Assembly (NCBI GenBank): GCA_027422505.1
Contig: JAPQWV010000358.1
Coordinates: 558,001 to 622,000 of the forward strand
Direction: 5' to 3'
DNA from: Craterostigma plantagineum
Lineage: Eukaryota > Streptophyta > Magnoliopsida > Lamiales > Linderniaceae
Length of the DNA: 64,000 nucleotides
Of the stretch, positions 49,601-59,620 are shown piece after piece. The notes under the pieces were generated by a model that was given only the letters and a program-made list of their open reading frames with translations, had not been told where the DNA came from and did no database searches. The translations under genes and the position numbers were made by a program. Positions within the stretch are counted from its first letter, which is position 1, and every line of letters starts with the position of its first letter.

Positions 49601-50157
49601 GTGTACCATCTCTACCAACTATATGTAGAGAAGTACAAGGGTCCTCAAGGCTTCATCAAGAAAGAAGGACTCGAGGGGTTCATGGTGCGCCAAGTCAAGT
49701 ACTTCGTCGCTCACGACCTTCAGATGGCTCTGGAAAGCAACATGAAGTATGTTAGCATGACCGCTCCGCTCAACAAAAGACCTGAGATCGAAGGGCTTCC
49801 CAACAATCACGTGCACATCAGCTCAGTCTTAGGCATCACCAACCACAATCTGATTGCTAAAAAGACTAGGTTGATGTTAAAATACTTAAGTACATATGTT
49901 TTGTGATGGAACGCTCAAGGTCATCAGGCAGAACATAGAGAAAAGGTTGGAAGAGATCAACAGAGAGACGATGCTGAAGCTTCATAGGTTCGTGAGAGAA
50001 CAACCACTTTTGATGGAACTACTTGATGACATCAAGGAGCGACTTGAACTGAGGAATACGCTAAGGAACTTCGAGTATGCGCTGGGGTTGCACAGGTCGT
50101 ACTATGCCCGACGAGGACAGGTGGCGCGCAAGAGCAATCAAGCACAAAGGGGGAGAA
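46633..50157 (+). pseudogene. long extra ORF of a Copia-related element, broken (complete copy)
   Basis: A roughly 3.5-kb coding relic lies between a leader and a PPT-LTR end, so it occupies the place of gag-pol yet shows no RT, integrase or protease motif. The first part (46,633-47,261 in two frames) is globular, with MGYRPLLTKLAQMQSNGI and LWHALTVTVSVPMVYLQQFW. A Gln/Pro/Thr-rich middle (47,730-48,900) follows. A C-terminal part has open stretches 49,142-49,906 (254 aa, helical and charged, with MTYLWMLTHLGPDVRIG) and 49,896-50,162. I recognise no named domain. It may be a captured gene or a much diverged additional ORF. The half after 48,134 is single-copy in this window. Confidence 0.6.
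50146..50157 (+). promoter_or_regulatory. polypurine tract
   Basis: AAAGGGGGAGAA immediately before the LTR at 50,158, marking it as the 3' LTR of the element that carries the extra ORF. Confidence 0.8.
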
Positions 50158-50503
50158 CGTAGAATATCAGTTTTAGTTGTACTTTGATTTTATTAGCTGT
50201 CGTTGTAATTAGGGGCTTTTATTCTATTTGTCCTTAGATTAGGACTTGTTTGTATACAAAGTTTGTTTGGTATAAATAAATTTGTACACATTGTGCTTAA
50301 TAGAAGATTTCCAAAAATTGATCCGAAAGGCTTCCAATTCAATTTCTAGAGACAGAAACAGCAGAATCTTCATATCACTAAGCAAATTCTCTCTCGAGGT
50401 TTCAAACGAGTTTTTCGATCGAGCTTAGATTTCACATGATTCTAATCGATTAACTAAGGATTCAAGTCTAGGATCACAGGAGTTGATAAAATAGGACCTA
50501 ACA
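50158..50503 (+). repeat. Copia-type LTR 1 (346 bp)
   Basis: Homologous along its length to LTR 2 (52,510-52,859), with scattered substitutions and one indel near the TATA region. It starts CGTAGAATATC, where LTR 2 has TGTAAAATATC, so the terminal TG has mutated. It ends GGACCTAACA. A TATA box is at 50,271. No PBS follows; Copia RT sequence starts at once. Confidence 0.88.
50271..50278 (+). promoter_or_regulatory. TATA box of LTR 1
   Basis: TATAAATA about one third into the LTR, where a Copia U3 promoter is expected. The matching site in LTR 2 is 52,628-52,635 (TATAAATT). Confidence 0.6.
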
Positions 50504-51679
50504 CTATTTATGGCTTACGTGGCTCACAAGGACTTCATAGCCTACCAAATGGACGTAAAAACCTCATTTGTCAACGGCATGTTAAAAGAAGAAGTCTACG
50601 TCGCTCAGCTAGAAGGCTTCATCGATCAAGATCATCCTTATATCAATTGGACAAAGCTCTCTATGGACTAATACAAGCCCCACGTGCTTGGTATGATGAC
50701 GTCCCGAGCGAATTCCTCGTGAAGTCTGGATTTATCCGAGGAACAACCAATACGAGACTCTTCATCAAATGGCAAGACAAAGACTTGATGGTCGTTCAAG
50801 TATACGTCGATGACATCATTTATGGATCAACAAGTAGCAGCTGTGCAAGAGATTTGGAGATTTAATGAAGAGCAAGTTCGAAATGAGCCATACGGGAGAG
50901 ATGCAGTTCTTCGTAGGACTTCATGTCAGACAACTCAAAGATGGAGTCTTCATAAGTCAGACGAAATACATCAAGGACATTCTGACAAAGTTCCATCAAG
51001 ATCAGAGCAAGCGTGTCAGCATTCCCATGGCCACAATCTGCAAATTGGATGCCGATCCTTCAGGAAAAGCGGTCGACATCACGCTTTATTGCAGCATAAT
51101 CGGGTCTGTTCTCTATCTTACCTCAAGCCGGCCGGACATCATGTTTACCAAGTGCTTATGTGCCCACTCTATCTACCCTTGGACTCTGGTATCGAAAGGT
51201 ACAAATTTCAAACTAATGGGCTACACTTACGCTGATTATGCAGGTTGCCGAATGGATAGGAAAAGCACGTCAGGCGACGCTCAATTCTACGGGAAAAGCT
51301 AGTCTGCTAGTCATCCAAGAAGCAGAACTGTATCTCAACATCGACGGCTAGGGCAGAATATGTCGCGGCCGCCGGCTGTAGCTCTCAAATGCTTTGGAAG
51401 CGGACTCAACTTCGCGATTATGGGTACAATTTAAATAATATACCCATATATAGTGATAGTCAAACAGCGATCGCTATTACATGCAATCCTATTCACCACT
51501 CACGCACGAAACACACAGACATAAGATATCATTTTATCAAAGATCACGTAGAAAAAGGCATAGTTGACATGTACTTTGTGAACAGGGAATATCAAATAGC
51601 CGACATTTTCACCAAGGCAATGGATGAAATGCGACTGCAATTACTTGTCGGAAAATTAGGCTTGTTGAATCTCCCGTGA
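50504..51679 (+). pseudogene. Copia RT and RNase H fragment, frameshifted
   Basis: The C-terminal half of a Copia polyprotein begins mid-RT ([13 protein letters not shown]) and continues through [16 protein letters not shown], catalytic YVDDIIYGS (about 50,803-50,829), MSHTGEMQFFVGLHV and GSVLYLTSSRPDIM. RNase H follows with YADYAGCRMDRKSTSG and IYSDSQTAIAI, ending HTDIRYHFIKDHVEKG and a stop at 51,679. Several frameshifts and a deletion between SRPDIM and the RNase H start leave it non-functional. Its 5' side is fused directly to LTR 1, so gag, protease, integrase and early RT are missing. The sequence type fits sireviruses or close relatives. Confidence 0.87.
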
Positions 51680-52310
51680 TATGTGCTTTACCTGATTTTC
51701 TGTGCTTTCATGTGCTCTATTCGATGTGTTTTTCGTACTTAAATGATATATCTTGCGTGAAACTTAATAAAAAAATAAACATATATAGATAATAAAAATA
51801 AAATTCCAAAAATATTATACATATACTTATAATATTAGGGGAATGACGATACTTTATATAAGTGAGGATTCTAGCCTTTTTATTTTTCTCTCTTTGGATT
51901 TACTCTTGTGCGAGTCACACACCAGTTGCTTGTCTTAACTAGTGATTCTTGGCATCATATTCGCCTTGCGTTATATCGTTAGAAAAATGATATGGGGACT
52001 TAGAAAATTCTTGACTCGGCCACGTGTAAATTTCAATCCTTAATATAGCCTTTAGTCATCCACTTTGACCCTTCTTCGACTCTTTCCTTCATTTGAATCC
52101 CGATAAAGCTTTCAACCAGTTGACATAATCTTCGGAGGGATACTCAAACGAGAAAACGAGAGGGAGGAATAGAAGAAAGGAAATGAAAAAGATGACAAAA
52201 GAAGGTAAAAATGCACACGAGAATACTGAATGCACAAAAAGCAGTCCAAAAGAACCTGCCTCTCGGCTATCGAAATTCCAAATCATTAGAAGGGGGCATG
52301 AATGTTGCTG
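51680..52310 (+). other. 3' UTR of the Copia fragment, no gene
   Basis: AT-rich sequence after the pol stop. No frame of note. It leads into the purine-tract repeats at 52,311-52,509. Confidence 0.55.
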
Positions 52311-52509
52311 TGAACTTCTCCGTCGATAATCTCGTACACTCGTCAGAACGGCTGGAAAGAGGAGCACCACGAAGTGAACTTCTCCAACGATAATCCGGTC
52401 TTATATCGGGAAACGAGAAGAGGAGCACGGCCTTGGGTTCGAATTCCACATTTGTGAACTTCTCTAAATTGATAATGTCTGAAACCTCTAGGGATTAAGA
52501 GAAGAGGAG
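52311..52509 (+). repeat. three tandem units each ending in a polypurine tract
   Basis: Units start TGAACTTCTC at 52,311, 52,375 and 52,455, followed by CGATAAT or GATAAT, and each ends in a purine tract: GGAAAGAGGAG (52,354-52,364), GAGAAGAGGAG (52,415-52,425) and AAGAGAAGAGGAG (52,497-52,509). The last abuts LTR 2. Multiple PPTs before the 3' LTR are a known hallmark of sireviruses. Confidence 0.75.
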
Positions 52510-52859
52510 TGTAAAATATCCGTTTTAGTTGTGCTTTGATTTTATTATCTGTCCTTGTAATTAGGGGCTTTTATTGTATTTGTCCTTAGGTTAGGACTTG
52601 TTTGTTATTTATACCAAGTCTGTTTGGTATAAATTCATTTGTACTCATTGTGCTTAAGAGATGATTTTAGAAAATTGAACCAAAAGGCTTGCAATTCAAT
52701 TCTACAGAGAGAAACAGCAGAATCTTCATCTCTCTAAGCAAATTCTTTCTTGAGGTTTCAAACGAGTTTTTCGATCGAGCTTAGATTTCGTATGATTCCA
52801 ATCGATTAACTAAGGATTCAAGTTTAGGATCATAGGAGTTGATAAAATAGGACCTAACA
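52510..52859 (+). repeat. Copia-type LTR 2 (350 bp)
   Basis: Starts TGTAAAATATCC and ends GGACCTAACA. It is preceded by a PPT, as a 3' LTR should be, and followed by a PBS, as a 5' LTR should be. It therefore appears to be shared by two tandemly joined elements. Confidence 0.9.
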
Positions 52860-52861
52860 AT

Positions 52862-52873
52862 TGGTATCAGAGC
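52862..52873 (+). promoter_or_regulatory. primer binding site, initiator tRNA-Met
   Basis: TGGTATCAGAGC two bases after LTR 2 (spacer AT). Confidence 0.9.
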
Positions 52874-54026
52874 AGGTTCGTTCGGTTTTGAATCGAAAAT
52901 TTTTAGAATTGGATCGAAATTTTATTTCTGGTACTATTCCATCGAAGAACAGTTTGGCGCGAAATTCAATTTTGATCTGGTTGCTTAGTTCTGTGCTTAT
53001 CTGAGTTGAACTTGATGTTTCTATGGTCGCATAAGTAGTTTAAATCAATTAGGAATAGATCGGTAGCAATCGGAATCATGATTTAGGTTGAACTTTTGAT
53101 TATGAGATTTCACTGTTTGCGCAACAGTTTGAACGTGTTCTGATTTTGGCAAAATTGAACATTATTTGATTCGAACATGTTTAATCTTCTATTTGTGAGT
53201 AACTTGTAGCTGATTTCGAGCATATACCTGTAGTTTCATCGATTAGTTTTTAGTATCTGCTTGAATTCAGTGTTAAATCGTATTCTATGACAATTTACGT
53301 GAGTTCAGTTTTTCTCGCTAAGTTCTTCGATCAGGGTTAATTTCTCGATCGAAAAAATACGTGCGAAAAATTGTTCAATTAAGAATACTGATTTACTACT
53401 GAAGTCGCTATTGTCAACAACGTTTTTACCAGAAAATTTTTCGACCATCAAATTTTTCGATGAGAATTGACGATTTTGACCCAGCGCAAAGCTTTTTCTC
53501 TAGAAAAACTTTTCGGTCAGACATTCCTTGTTTGACTTTGGAATTTTTTATCGTAAAATGTTTTTCGGCCAACCTATTAATTTTGACTCGGCAAGAACTC
53601 CACTGGGTACTGTTTCTCGACGACCAAAATCAATTAACGCGTCGAAAACATTTTCGACCGCCGGATTTCGATCAAATTTTCAAAATTCAATTTGACTGAA
53701 GGTATATAGGCTGGACTACCTTTGGACCGAACGGGATCAGATTGTTTACAGTCTGATAATTGGACCGATAGGAGTAACAACGCCACATATCTTCTAATTT
53801 TTTCGATCGAAAATCTAGCGCAAAATTGAAACTGTGCACTCGAGAAATTTAGTCAACTTCTTGAGTCAATATTTTGAAAGGTTTACATTTTGAATTCCGG
53901 TCAACAGAATTTTTCGACGATTAAAATTTTCGATCCCAAAACATCACGAGTCAATTTTTCGATTGACTTCATTGTTTAAACAGTTTCTCATCGCCAAATT
54001 ACATTCGAATCGAAATTCAGACACAA
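52874..54026 (+). other. Copia leader, CGATCGAAAA-rich, non-coding
   Basis: No gene. The words CGATCGAAAA, TTTTTCGA and TTTCTCGA recur throughout, as in 24,690-25,870. It lies between the PBS and an integrase fragment, so gag and protease have been deleted from this element. Confidence 0.6.
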
Positions 54027-54833
54027 AGTATCAATGGATGCAAGTACATGCTGGTTATCGTTGAGGATTTCTCTCGCTACACATGGACAAAGTTCCTCCG
54101 AACTAAAGATGAAACAGGGGACTTGATTATTAATTTCGTGAACTCGACTCGAAATTTACTGCAGCAAGCTATCCAAGTCATCCGAACGGACAACGGCACC
54201 GAGTTAAAGAACAAGTACCTCAGTGACTTTTATCAGAAACTTGGGATTAGTAAACAATTCTCAGCCGCCACGATGCCTCAACAAAATGGGGTCGTTGAAA
54301 GGAAGAACAGGACTCTCGTGGAAGCCGCACGTACAATGTTGATTCATTTCGGCCTCCCACACTTCCTTTGGGCTGAAGCAGTAAATACCGCCTGTTTCAC
54401 TCAGAATAGGACGTTGGTTCACAAGGGCTTCGATAAGACTCCGTACGAAATCATTACAAGCGAATGCCCTACATTTCTTTCTTCGAGGTTTTCGAGTGCA
54501 AGTGCTTTGTGGCGAACGATAGAGAACAACGAGCGAAGTTCGACACTAAAGCATTCGAAGCCACTTTCATACCGGGGTATACATCAAGTCCAACCGAACT
54601 ATCAAAGAAAGCTACAATGTCACTCTTCACGAAGTGGCAGAGATGGCTTCTGGACACATCAGTCCAGGACCCGTGCCTAACCAGATGGCTTCTGAATACG
54701 ACAGTTCAGAACCCGTATTCACTGCTGTGTTGGCACAAAACCAATAGAAGAAGCTCCGAGACTTGCGTTGGAGGACTTGGACTCTCTCTTTGAGCTTGTA
54801 TATCGGCCAGACACCATTACTGCTACACCTTTA
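54027..54833 (+). pseudogene. Copia integrase core fragment
   Basis: The rve integrase core, which inserts element DNA into the host chromosome. It starts at SINGCKY (54,027), joined directly to leader sequence. VEDFSRYTW carries the first catalytic Asp, RTDNGTE the second, and QNGVVERKNR the Glu, so the three catalytic positions are still present up to about 54,320. A frameshift near 54,480 moves the post-core sequence (ISFFEVFECKCFV) to another frame, and the protein decays before 54,833. Zinc-finger HHCC and the RT side are missing. Confidence 0.87.
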
Positions 54834-56224
54834 TGTTGGGGATATGCCCTCGGAATGCCATTCGAGGATGTAATGAATTGGGCATAAACATGAACCTGTT
54901 ATTCACACTTTAATATTTGGATATTGTATTCAAATATTTATTTATGGAATTAGGCATATTATTTATTTACCTATCTAGTCTTACTAGGCATCCGGTGAGA
55001 AGGTAAATAAATAAAACCCATATATACGAGTTTAGTCACCGATTCTCATGGGATGAGAGAGGGGGCACCGATGAGCTATTATTCTCGGATATAAAATTAG
55101 TCCATAAGTCTTAGACTTCAGTAGGGTGACTGAATGTCGATCATGACTTATTTGTTGATGACTCTAAAATGGTTGTGCCAATCATTCGCTTGGGAAGCGG
55201 GAGGTCGTAACATTGGTATGAGTTGAACCAGGGGATTAACTTGTATTTGGACACGACTCGTAATCGACGATCACATGGCTAATTTTTTCCCGTTGAGTGT
55301 CAATGATCGATCGATTGACTACAGTAGTATACATGGACCTTAGACCGAAGGGTCATTGACAGAGTTGGCTTCGGGGTCCTGACTTGTCACTAGTTTGCTA
55401 GGCCCGCCTTGTTCGAGGTTGAACTTGGGTCAGCGATGACATGCGGTCTTGACAACGGAGTGCAACTACTGGGCATTGATAGTCGTGAGGGATTCACAAC
55501 CTCGCAAGTAATCGAGGTATATGTCCTATGCATATTCGGGGACAAGGAATTACGGAATCTTTGCAAAGTATAAAAACTAACTCACGTGGGACGTGGAGTG
55601 TAGTTTAGTAATTTCTTCATCACGAATTTGACATAGTGTCGGGTTAGTGAGTTTGACATTACCATGGCTCTCACTCGACCGGGACATATGTGAAGGGTCT
55701 AATACGTATTACGACGATCTATAGTCGGTTCGTAAAATACGAAGAACGTACTCAACATGGGATTTATTCGGTACCACTGGATTGGCTAGGCGCTTACTGA
55801 ATTTTTGGATTCCTCCCTTGCCGAGTTGGGACGAACCACGAGAGTCGGGCTTAAAAAGGATCACTGGGATAGTATCTGATAAAGTGAGATGTGTTATTAC
55901 ATAACGGTCTTGGAGACGTTAATAAAACATTAAATATTAGTTTTAGAAACTATATTTACTTGGAATAAGATTCCCGGAATGAAACGACAAAGAATGGACC
56001 GAAAACAAGGTTCACAACCATGAGCAAGGTTCATCAAGGTCGTGAAGCCCGCCTGAAAAGTAGCAACAGATTCCAAAATTTATATCTCACAATCTAGACC
56101 TTGGATTGAGAATCCCTTTGGTCAAAACAAATATTGGTGAGTCTTCTATCTGTGGTTAAAATTTCAGGTCAATCGAACATTGTTTACACCTCAAACGGAT
56201 GGAAAAGCAAAACTGTCGCAAAGC
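54834..56224 (+). repeat. LTR-like sequence of another element, cut by the Tat element
   Basis: Starts TGTTGGGGATATGCCC. It contains no reading frame. It runs to 56,224, where a minus-strand Tat/Athila LTR begins, so its 3' end lies beyond that insertion or is lost. A Copia-type LTR is my best guess from its start and style; no PBS is visible. The last five bases AAAGC (56,220-56,224) would be the left target duplication of the Tat element. Confidence 0.45.
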
Positions 56225-56649
56225 TGTTTGATCGCTTGCGTGTGTGTTTAAATAAAAGATCGTGCGAGTACGTAAAGAAATAATTAAAACGAATATATTA
56301 TAACTAGAATCACGCGCGATAGGCAGTGTACCTATCGTTTGTAATATAGATATAGTGAATATCCGAGTATCGAACACGAGGAATAAATTGAGTACTAGTA
56401 TTAACCTATCGAATCGATATTTAGCCTAAATAAAAGAGTAGGATTTGTTTATACTACGAACTAACTTAACAGAGCAACTTAAAGGATCGGAAGACTAAGG
56501 AACACAACTAGAAGTAATAAGAGTGACTTAAGATGATAAATATGTGTTCGGGATTCGAATCCTGCTAAGTGCTGTCAGCTAAAGCTACGGAATATCATTC
56601 CTACGTGAAAATTGACTAAATCGCAGTAATTTCCTACCCACTCGCGGAT

Positions 56650-56790
56650 TTGCTGTCGCCCTAAACGTTCGTGGGAAACTAAGTTTAGCGATTACTAGAT
56701 GGCGAGGATCGAGTATTTGCTGTCGCCCTATACTCGAATCCTAACGTCTACGAACGGCCTGATCGTTATTTAGCTGTCGCCCTAAACGAT
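56650..56790 (-). repeat. three GCTGTCGCCCTA motifs in hairpin context
   Basis: The motif occurs at about 56,652, 56,721 and 56,772. Around the second, TCGAGTAT and ATACTCGA form a perfect 8-bp stem with the motif in the loop; around the third, ATCGTT and AACGAT form a 6-bp stem. The first has only a 5-bp CCCAC/GTGGG stem further out. Confidence 0.6.
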
Positions 56791-57248
56791 ATACCACACA
56801 TTCATATCAACACATAGACATATTGATACGAAGAAACAATATCATAGAACGATAAATGGTCGAATACACGTGTTCACGATTATCCTACGCCTTAACTACG
56901 ACATAACCCAACGTTCATCTATTCCCGAACACACAAGAGGATTAGCTACTCATATTGAACGTCACAACAACGAGATTTAAGGGAAACGAGGATAGAGAAC
57001 TCATAAAAACTTCCCTAAGAAGTGAATATGGCGTTTCTGAGGTGGAGCTCTCGTTCCTCGATCGTATGAGCGTAGCTTCGTTGTTGGATCATTCCTTGAG
57101 CTTCTCCGAATCACGGGACTGCTTCTAGTGTTCTTCATTCTCTTCTTTGCTCTCAGTTTTCGTCTCTATCAAGTTCTTTTTCAGTTCTTAGGTGCCTCCC
57201 CTTTTTATGCTTCGAAAATGGGCTAAAATCTTGAATTTTGGCACGTTC

Positions 57249-57831
57249 ACGGCCTCTTAATGGGCCCTCACGGCCGTGACGGCGGCTCAAAACCCTATTT
57301 CTTGACTTTCTAGCATGAGTCACGGCCTGGTGCAACACCCTTCACGGCCGTGAAAGCGGCTTAAACCCTAAATCTTGACTTCTCTGGCACAGGTCACGGC
57401 CTCTTGCACTGACATTCACGGCCGTGAATCAGTGGATTTTCCTTCGTTGAACTCTCTGCCTAGATTCACGGCTTGTTGCATAAGGCTTCACGACCGTGAA
57501 TTGACATTCTCCAACTCTCTGCCGTGAGTCACGGCTTCTAGCACGCTCAGTCACGGCCGTGAAGAAAGTAAATGTCCTTCTTAGAGTTCTCTGCTGAGAT
57601 TCACGGCCGTTTGCATAACTGTCACGGCCGTGACTTGCTCTTTTAAGGTTGCTGCCACCGTTCACGGCCTCTTACGATGTTATTCACGGCCGTGACTTTC
57701 AGTAGTCCACCCACTGCCTACTGTCACGGCTTCGTGCTATACGATTCACGGCCGTGACCCGTGGACTTTTGTCTCCTTATGCTTACTGCCAACATTCACG
57801 GCCTCTTGCAAGCCTGTTCACGACCGTGACT
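57249..57831 (-). repeat. TCACGGCCGTGA palindrome array 1 (in the LTR)
   Basis: About nine units of roughly 60-70 bp. On the plus strand each has a half-site TCACGGCCTCTTGCA and, 8-15 bases on, the full 12-bp palindrome TCACGGCCGTGA, often preceded by CTGCC. Exact palindromes start at 57,268, 57,342, 57,416, 57,551, 57,622, 57,684 and 57,746. Open frames here on the minus strand are by-products. Confidence 0.9.
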
Positions 57832-57969
57832 TGTTTCTGGCAGCTTCTAACTTCGCCATTTTTGCGTTGTTTTCGCCTCGTTTACGTTCCTATTCGCTCG
57901 ATAATCATTCGAAGGTCCTACAATATTTAAATGGGTGTAAATAGAGCCAATAAATGCATAGAATGATCA

Positions 57970-57998
57970 AAACTTAAGCTTTTGCTTGTCCTCAAGCA
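57970..57998 (-). promoter_or_regulatory. PPT-like motif before the Tat 3' LTR
   Basis: On the minus strand TTTGCTTGAGGACAAGC is followed by AAAAGCTTAAGTTT and then the LTR. The block is the conserved pre-LTR motif of Tat/Athila elements, but here it lacks the usual run of G. Confidence 0.65.
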
Positions 57999-59620
57999 AA
58001 TTAAAAGCAAGAAAAGATAACAAAATAGTGGCATGATCATTCACAATTCACCATGCAGATGGAAAGCACAAAATGAAATCAAGCAAGCAATTATAGACAC
58101 TGCAACAATATTCAGCACTTATCGACACGAATTTCCTTAGCACTACCAATCGAGATCCACACCTCACAGGGATTCACTCAAATCACTCAGTGTATAGGCT
58201 AATAAATCGGTGAATCACTCAATTCATGCAATAATAAAGTCTAACCCATATGCTTGCAAGTCAATCGCACGTCCACTACTTAAAGCAGTTAGCATGAATC
58301 GGAAGGTCTTTTCGGGTTAAATGGGTTCAGAAAGTAATGAAGTGGTAATGAGATCACATATGAGTAGCAGTCATGTCGGTCTTCATGTCATTGTCTAAAG
58401 CGCGCCAAGAATTAGCCTTTTTAGTTACGCCGTCTTCATATTCTTCTTATTTCTGCTGCGTTTCACTAAGCCTTTCTTCTCCCAAGTCTCAAAATGATAG
58501 ATGATGTGGAATTCACGAGACTGGAAGATTATCGAAGGAAAGGTTCTTTCTTTCTTTTCGCAACAGTTCATCCTCTTCTTGCTTCAGTTTCCCAGCAACC
58601 ACACCATTTCTCTCCCTCTCTCTCTCTCTTTTTTCTTTTCCTTCTTTTTTTTTCGCTCTTTTTTTTTTGATATGAATACCCTTTTGCATTGCGGTGCGCT
58701 GCCCTTACGCCAACTCCTTGTGAGTTAAAACTTGTTGAAGAGGGGGTTCTTGACTGCTTTCGGTGTTGTCTTGAGGCGTCATCCGACTACGCTTTTCGAC
58801 TTTGACATTCGACTTTCACTTCTGCTTAACTCGGGTTCAGATGATCTCTGAAGGCTGATTTAGGTTAGTGGCTTATGATATACGAAGTGTAAGAAATAAA
58901 TAGGCTTAGGCTCAAAGTGGCTAACTACGGTGATCAGTCGCGGTCGGGAACTTTGGCCGTGGACTTATTTCCTAATGCCTTCGTCATATTCATACAAAAC
59001 ACGCTATAAAAATTTCAATGCGTATCAAACAAGCAAGTTCTAGACAGACGTAAATTATGCACTACTCACACAACCAAGAAAATGAGCAAAAGCTCGTCAG
59101 CTCAAACTCTCACAACGGAACATGGGTTATGTGTGTGAATCTCTCAAAGTAACACTATATCTATTCATGCTGAAAAGATTAAATCACTGATGCATGTCTT
59201 TATCGCTCACTAGACTCCCTAGTATGCAATCCACTTTGAGATGAACGCAAATAATCATGCCAGACTTTTTTAAATTCGAAAACCACAGCGCATCATAAAA
59301 ATTGTCACGTAAATTTTTTACAAATTCCAACAAAATTCCCCCTCCCCACACTTAAGATGCACGTTGTCCTCAACGTGTAAAATAAATAAAAGGAAGGGAA
59401 AAGAACGTGACTCCCCTAAAAAAAATGGCATGGTCTGGCCTGGAGCAGTTGATGTAGTTGAGCATGGTTGTTGCACCTGAGTTTGAGATATTTTGTGTCG
59501 TATTCTGAATTCATGTCACGTTTCCTGAAAACACTCAAAATAAAATTAAACACGCGGAGGAAATAATAAAAGATAACAAAATGAGGCATAGTCATCACAA
59601 GTAACATGAGTATTGGATCA
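57999..59620 (-). other. 3' UTR of the Tat/Athila element, no gene
   Basis: The 1.6 kb between the ATHILA ORF-1-like stop and the LTR hold no convincing frame. A CT/T-rich low-complexity run lies at about 58,610-58,672. A second TTGAGGACAA motif lies at about 59,335-59,375. Confidence 0.65.
59335..59375 (-). promoter_or_regulatory. second PPT-like motif (G-rich) in the 3' UTR
   Basis: On the minus strand ACGTTGAGGACAACGTGC is followed by ATCTTAAGTGTGGGGAGGGGGAA. It shares TTGAGGACAA and CTTAAGT with the motif at 57,970-57,998 but keeps the G-rich tract. Confidence 0.6.

Larger units (their letters stand above)
56225..57969 (-). repeat. 3' LTR of the Tat/Athila element (1,745 bp)
   Basis: On the minus strand it begins TGATCATTCTATGCATTTA at 57,969, right after the PPT-like motif, and ends GCGATCAAACA at 56,225. 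It contains palindrome array 1 (57,249-57,831) and three GCTGTCGCCCTA motifs (56,650-56,790). The ends are inferred from TG...CA and from PPT position, since the 5' LTR is not visible. Confidence 0.7.

Noticed and set aside
55214..55226. ATTGGTATGAG as a second tRNA-iMet primer site
   Set aside because: It matches only the first seven bases of the site and no LTR end lies in front of it.
57153..57665. Minus-strand frames with repeated Arg/Ser/Gly words
   Set aside because: They are translations of the TCACGGCCGTGA array.
57249..57831. CRISPR array
   Set aside because: Repeats are short palindromes with half-sites, spacers are not of constant length, no cas genes are present and the context is a plant retrotransposon.
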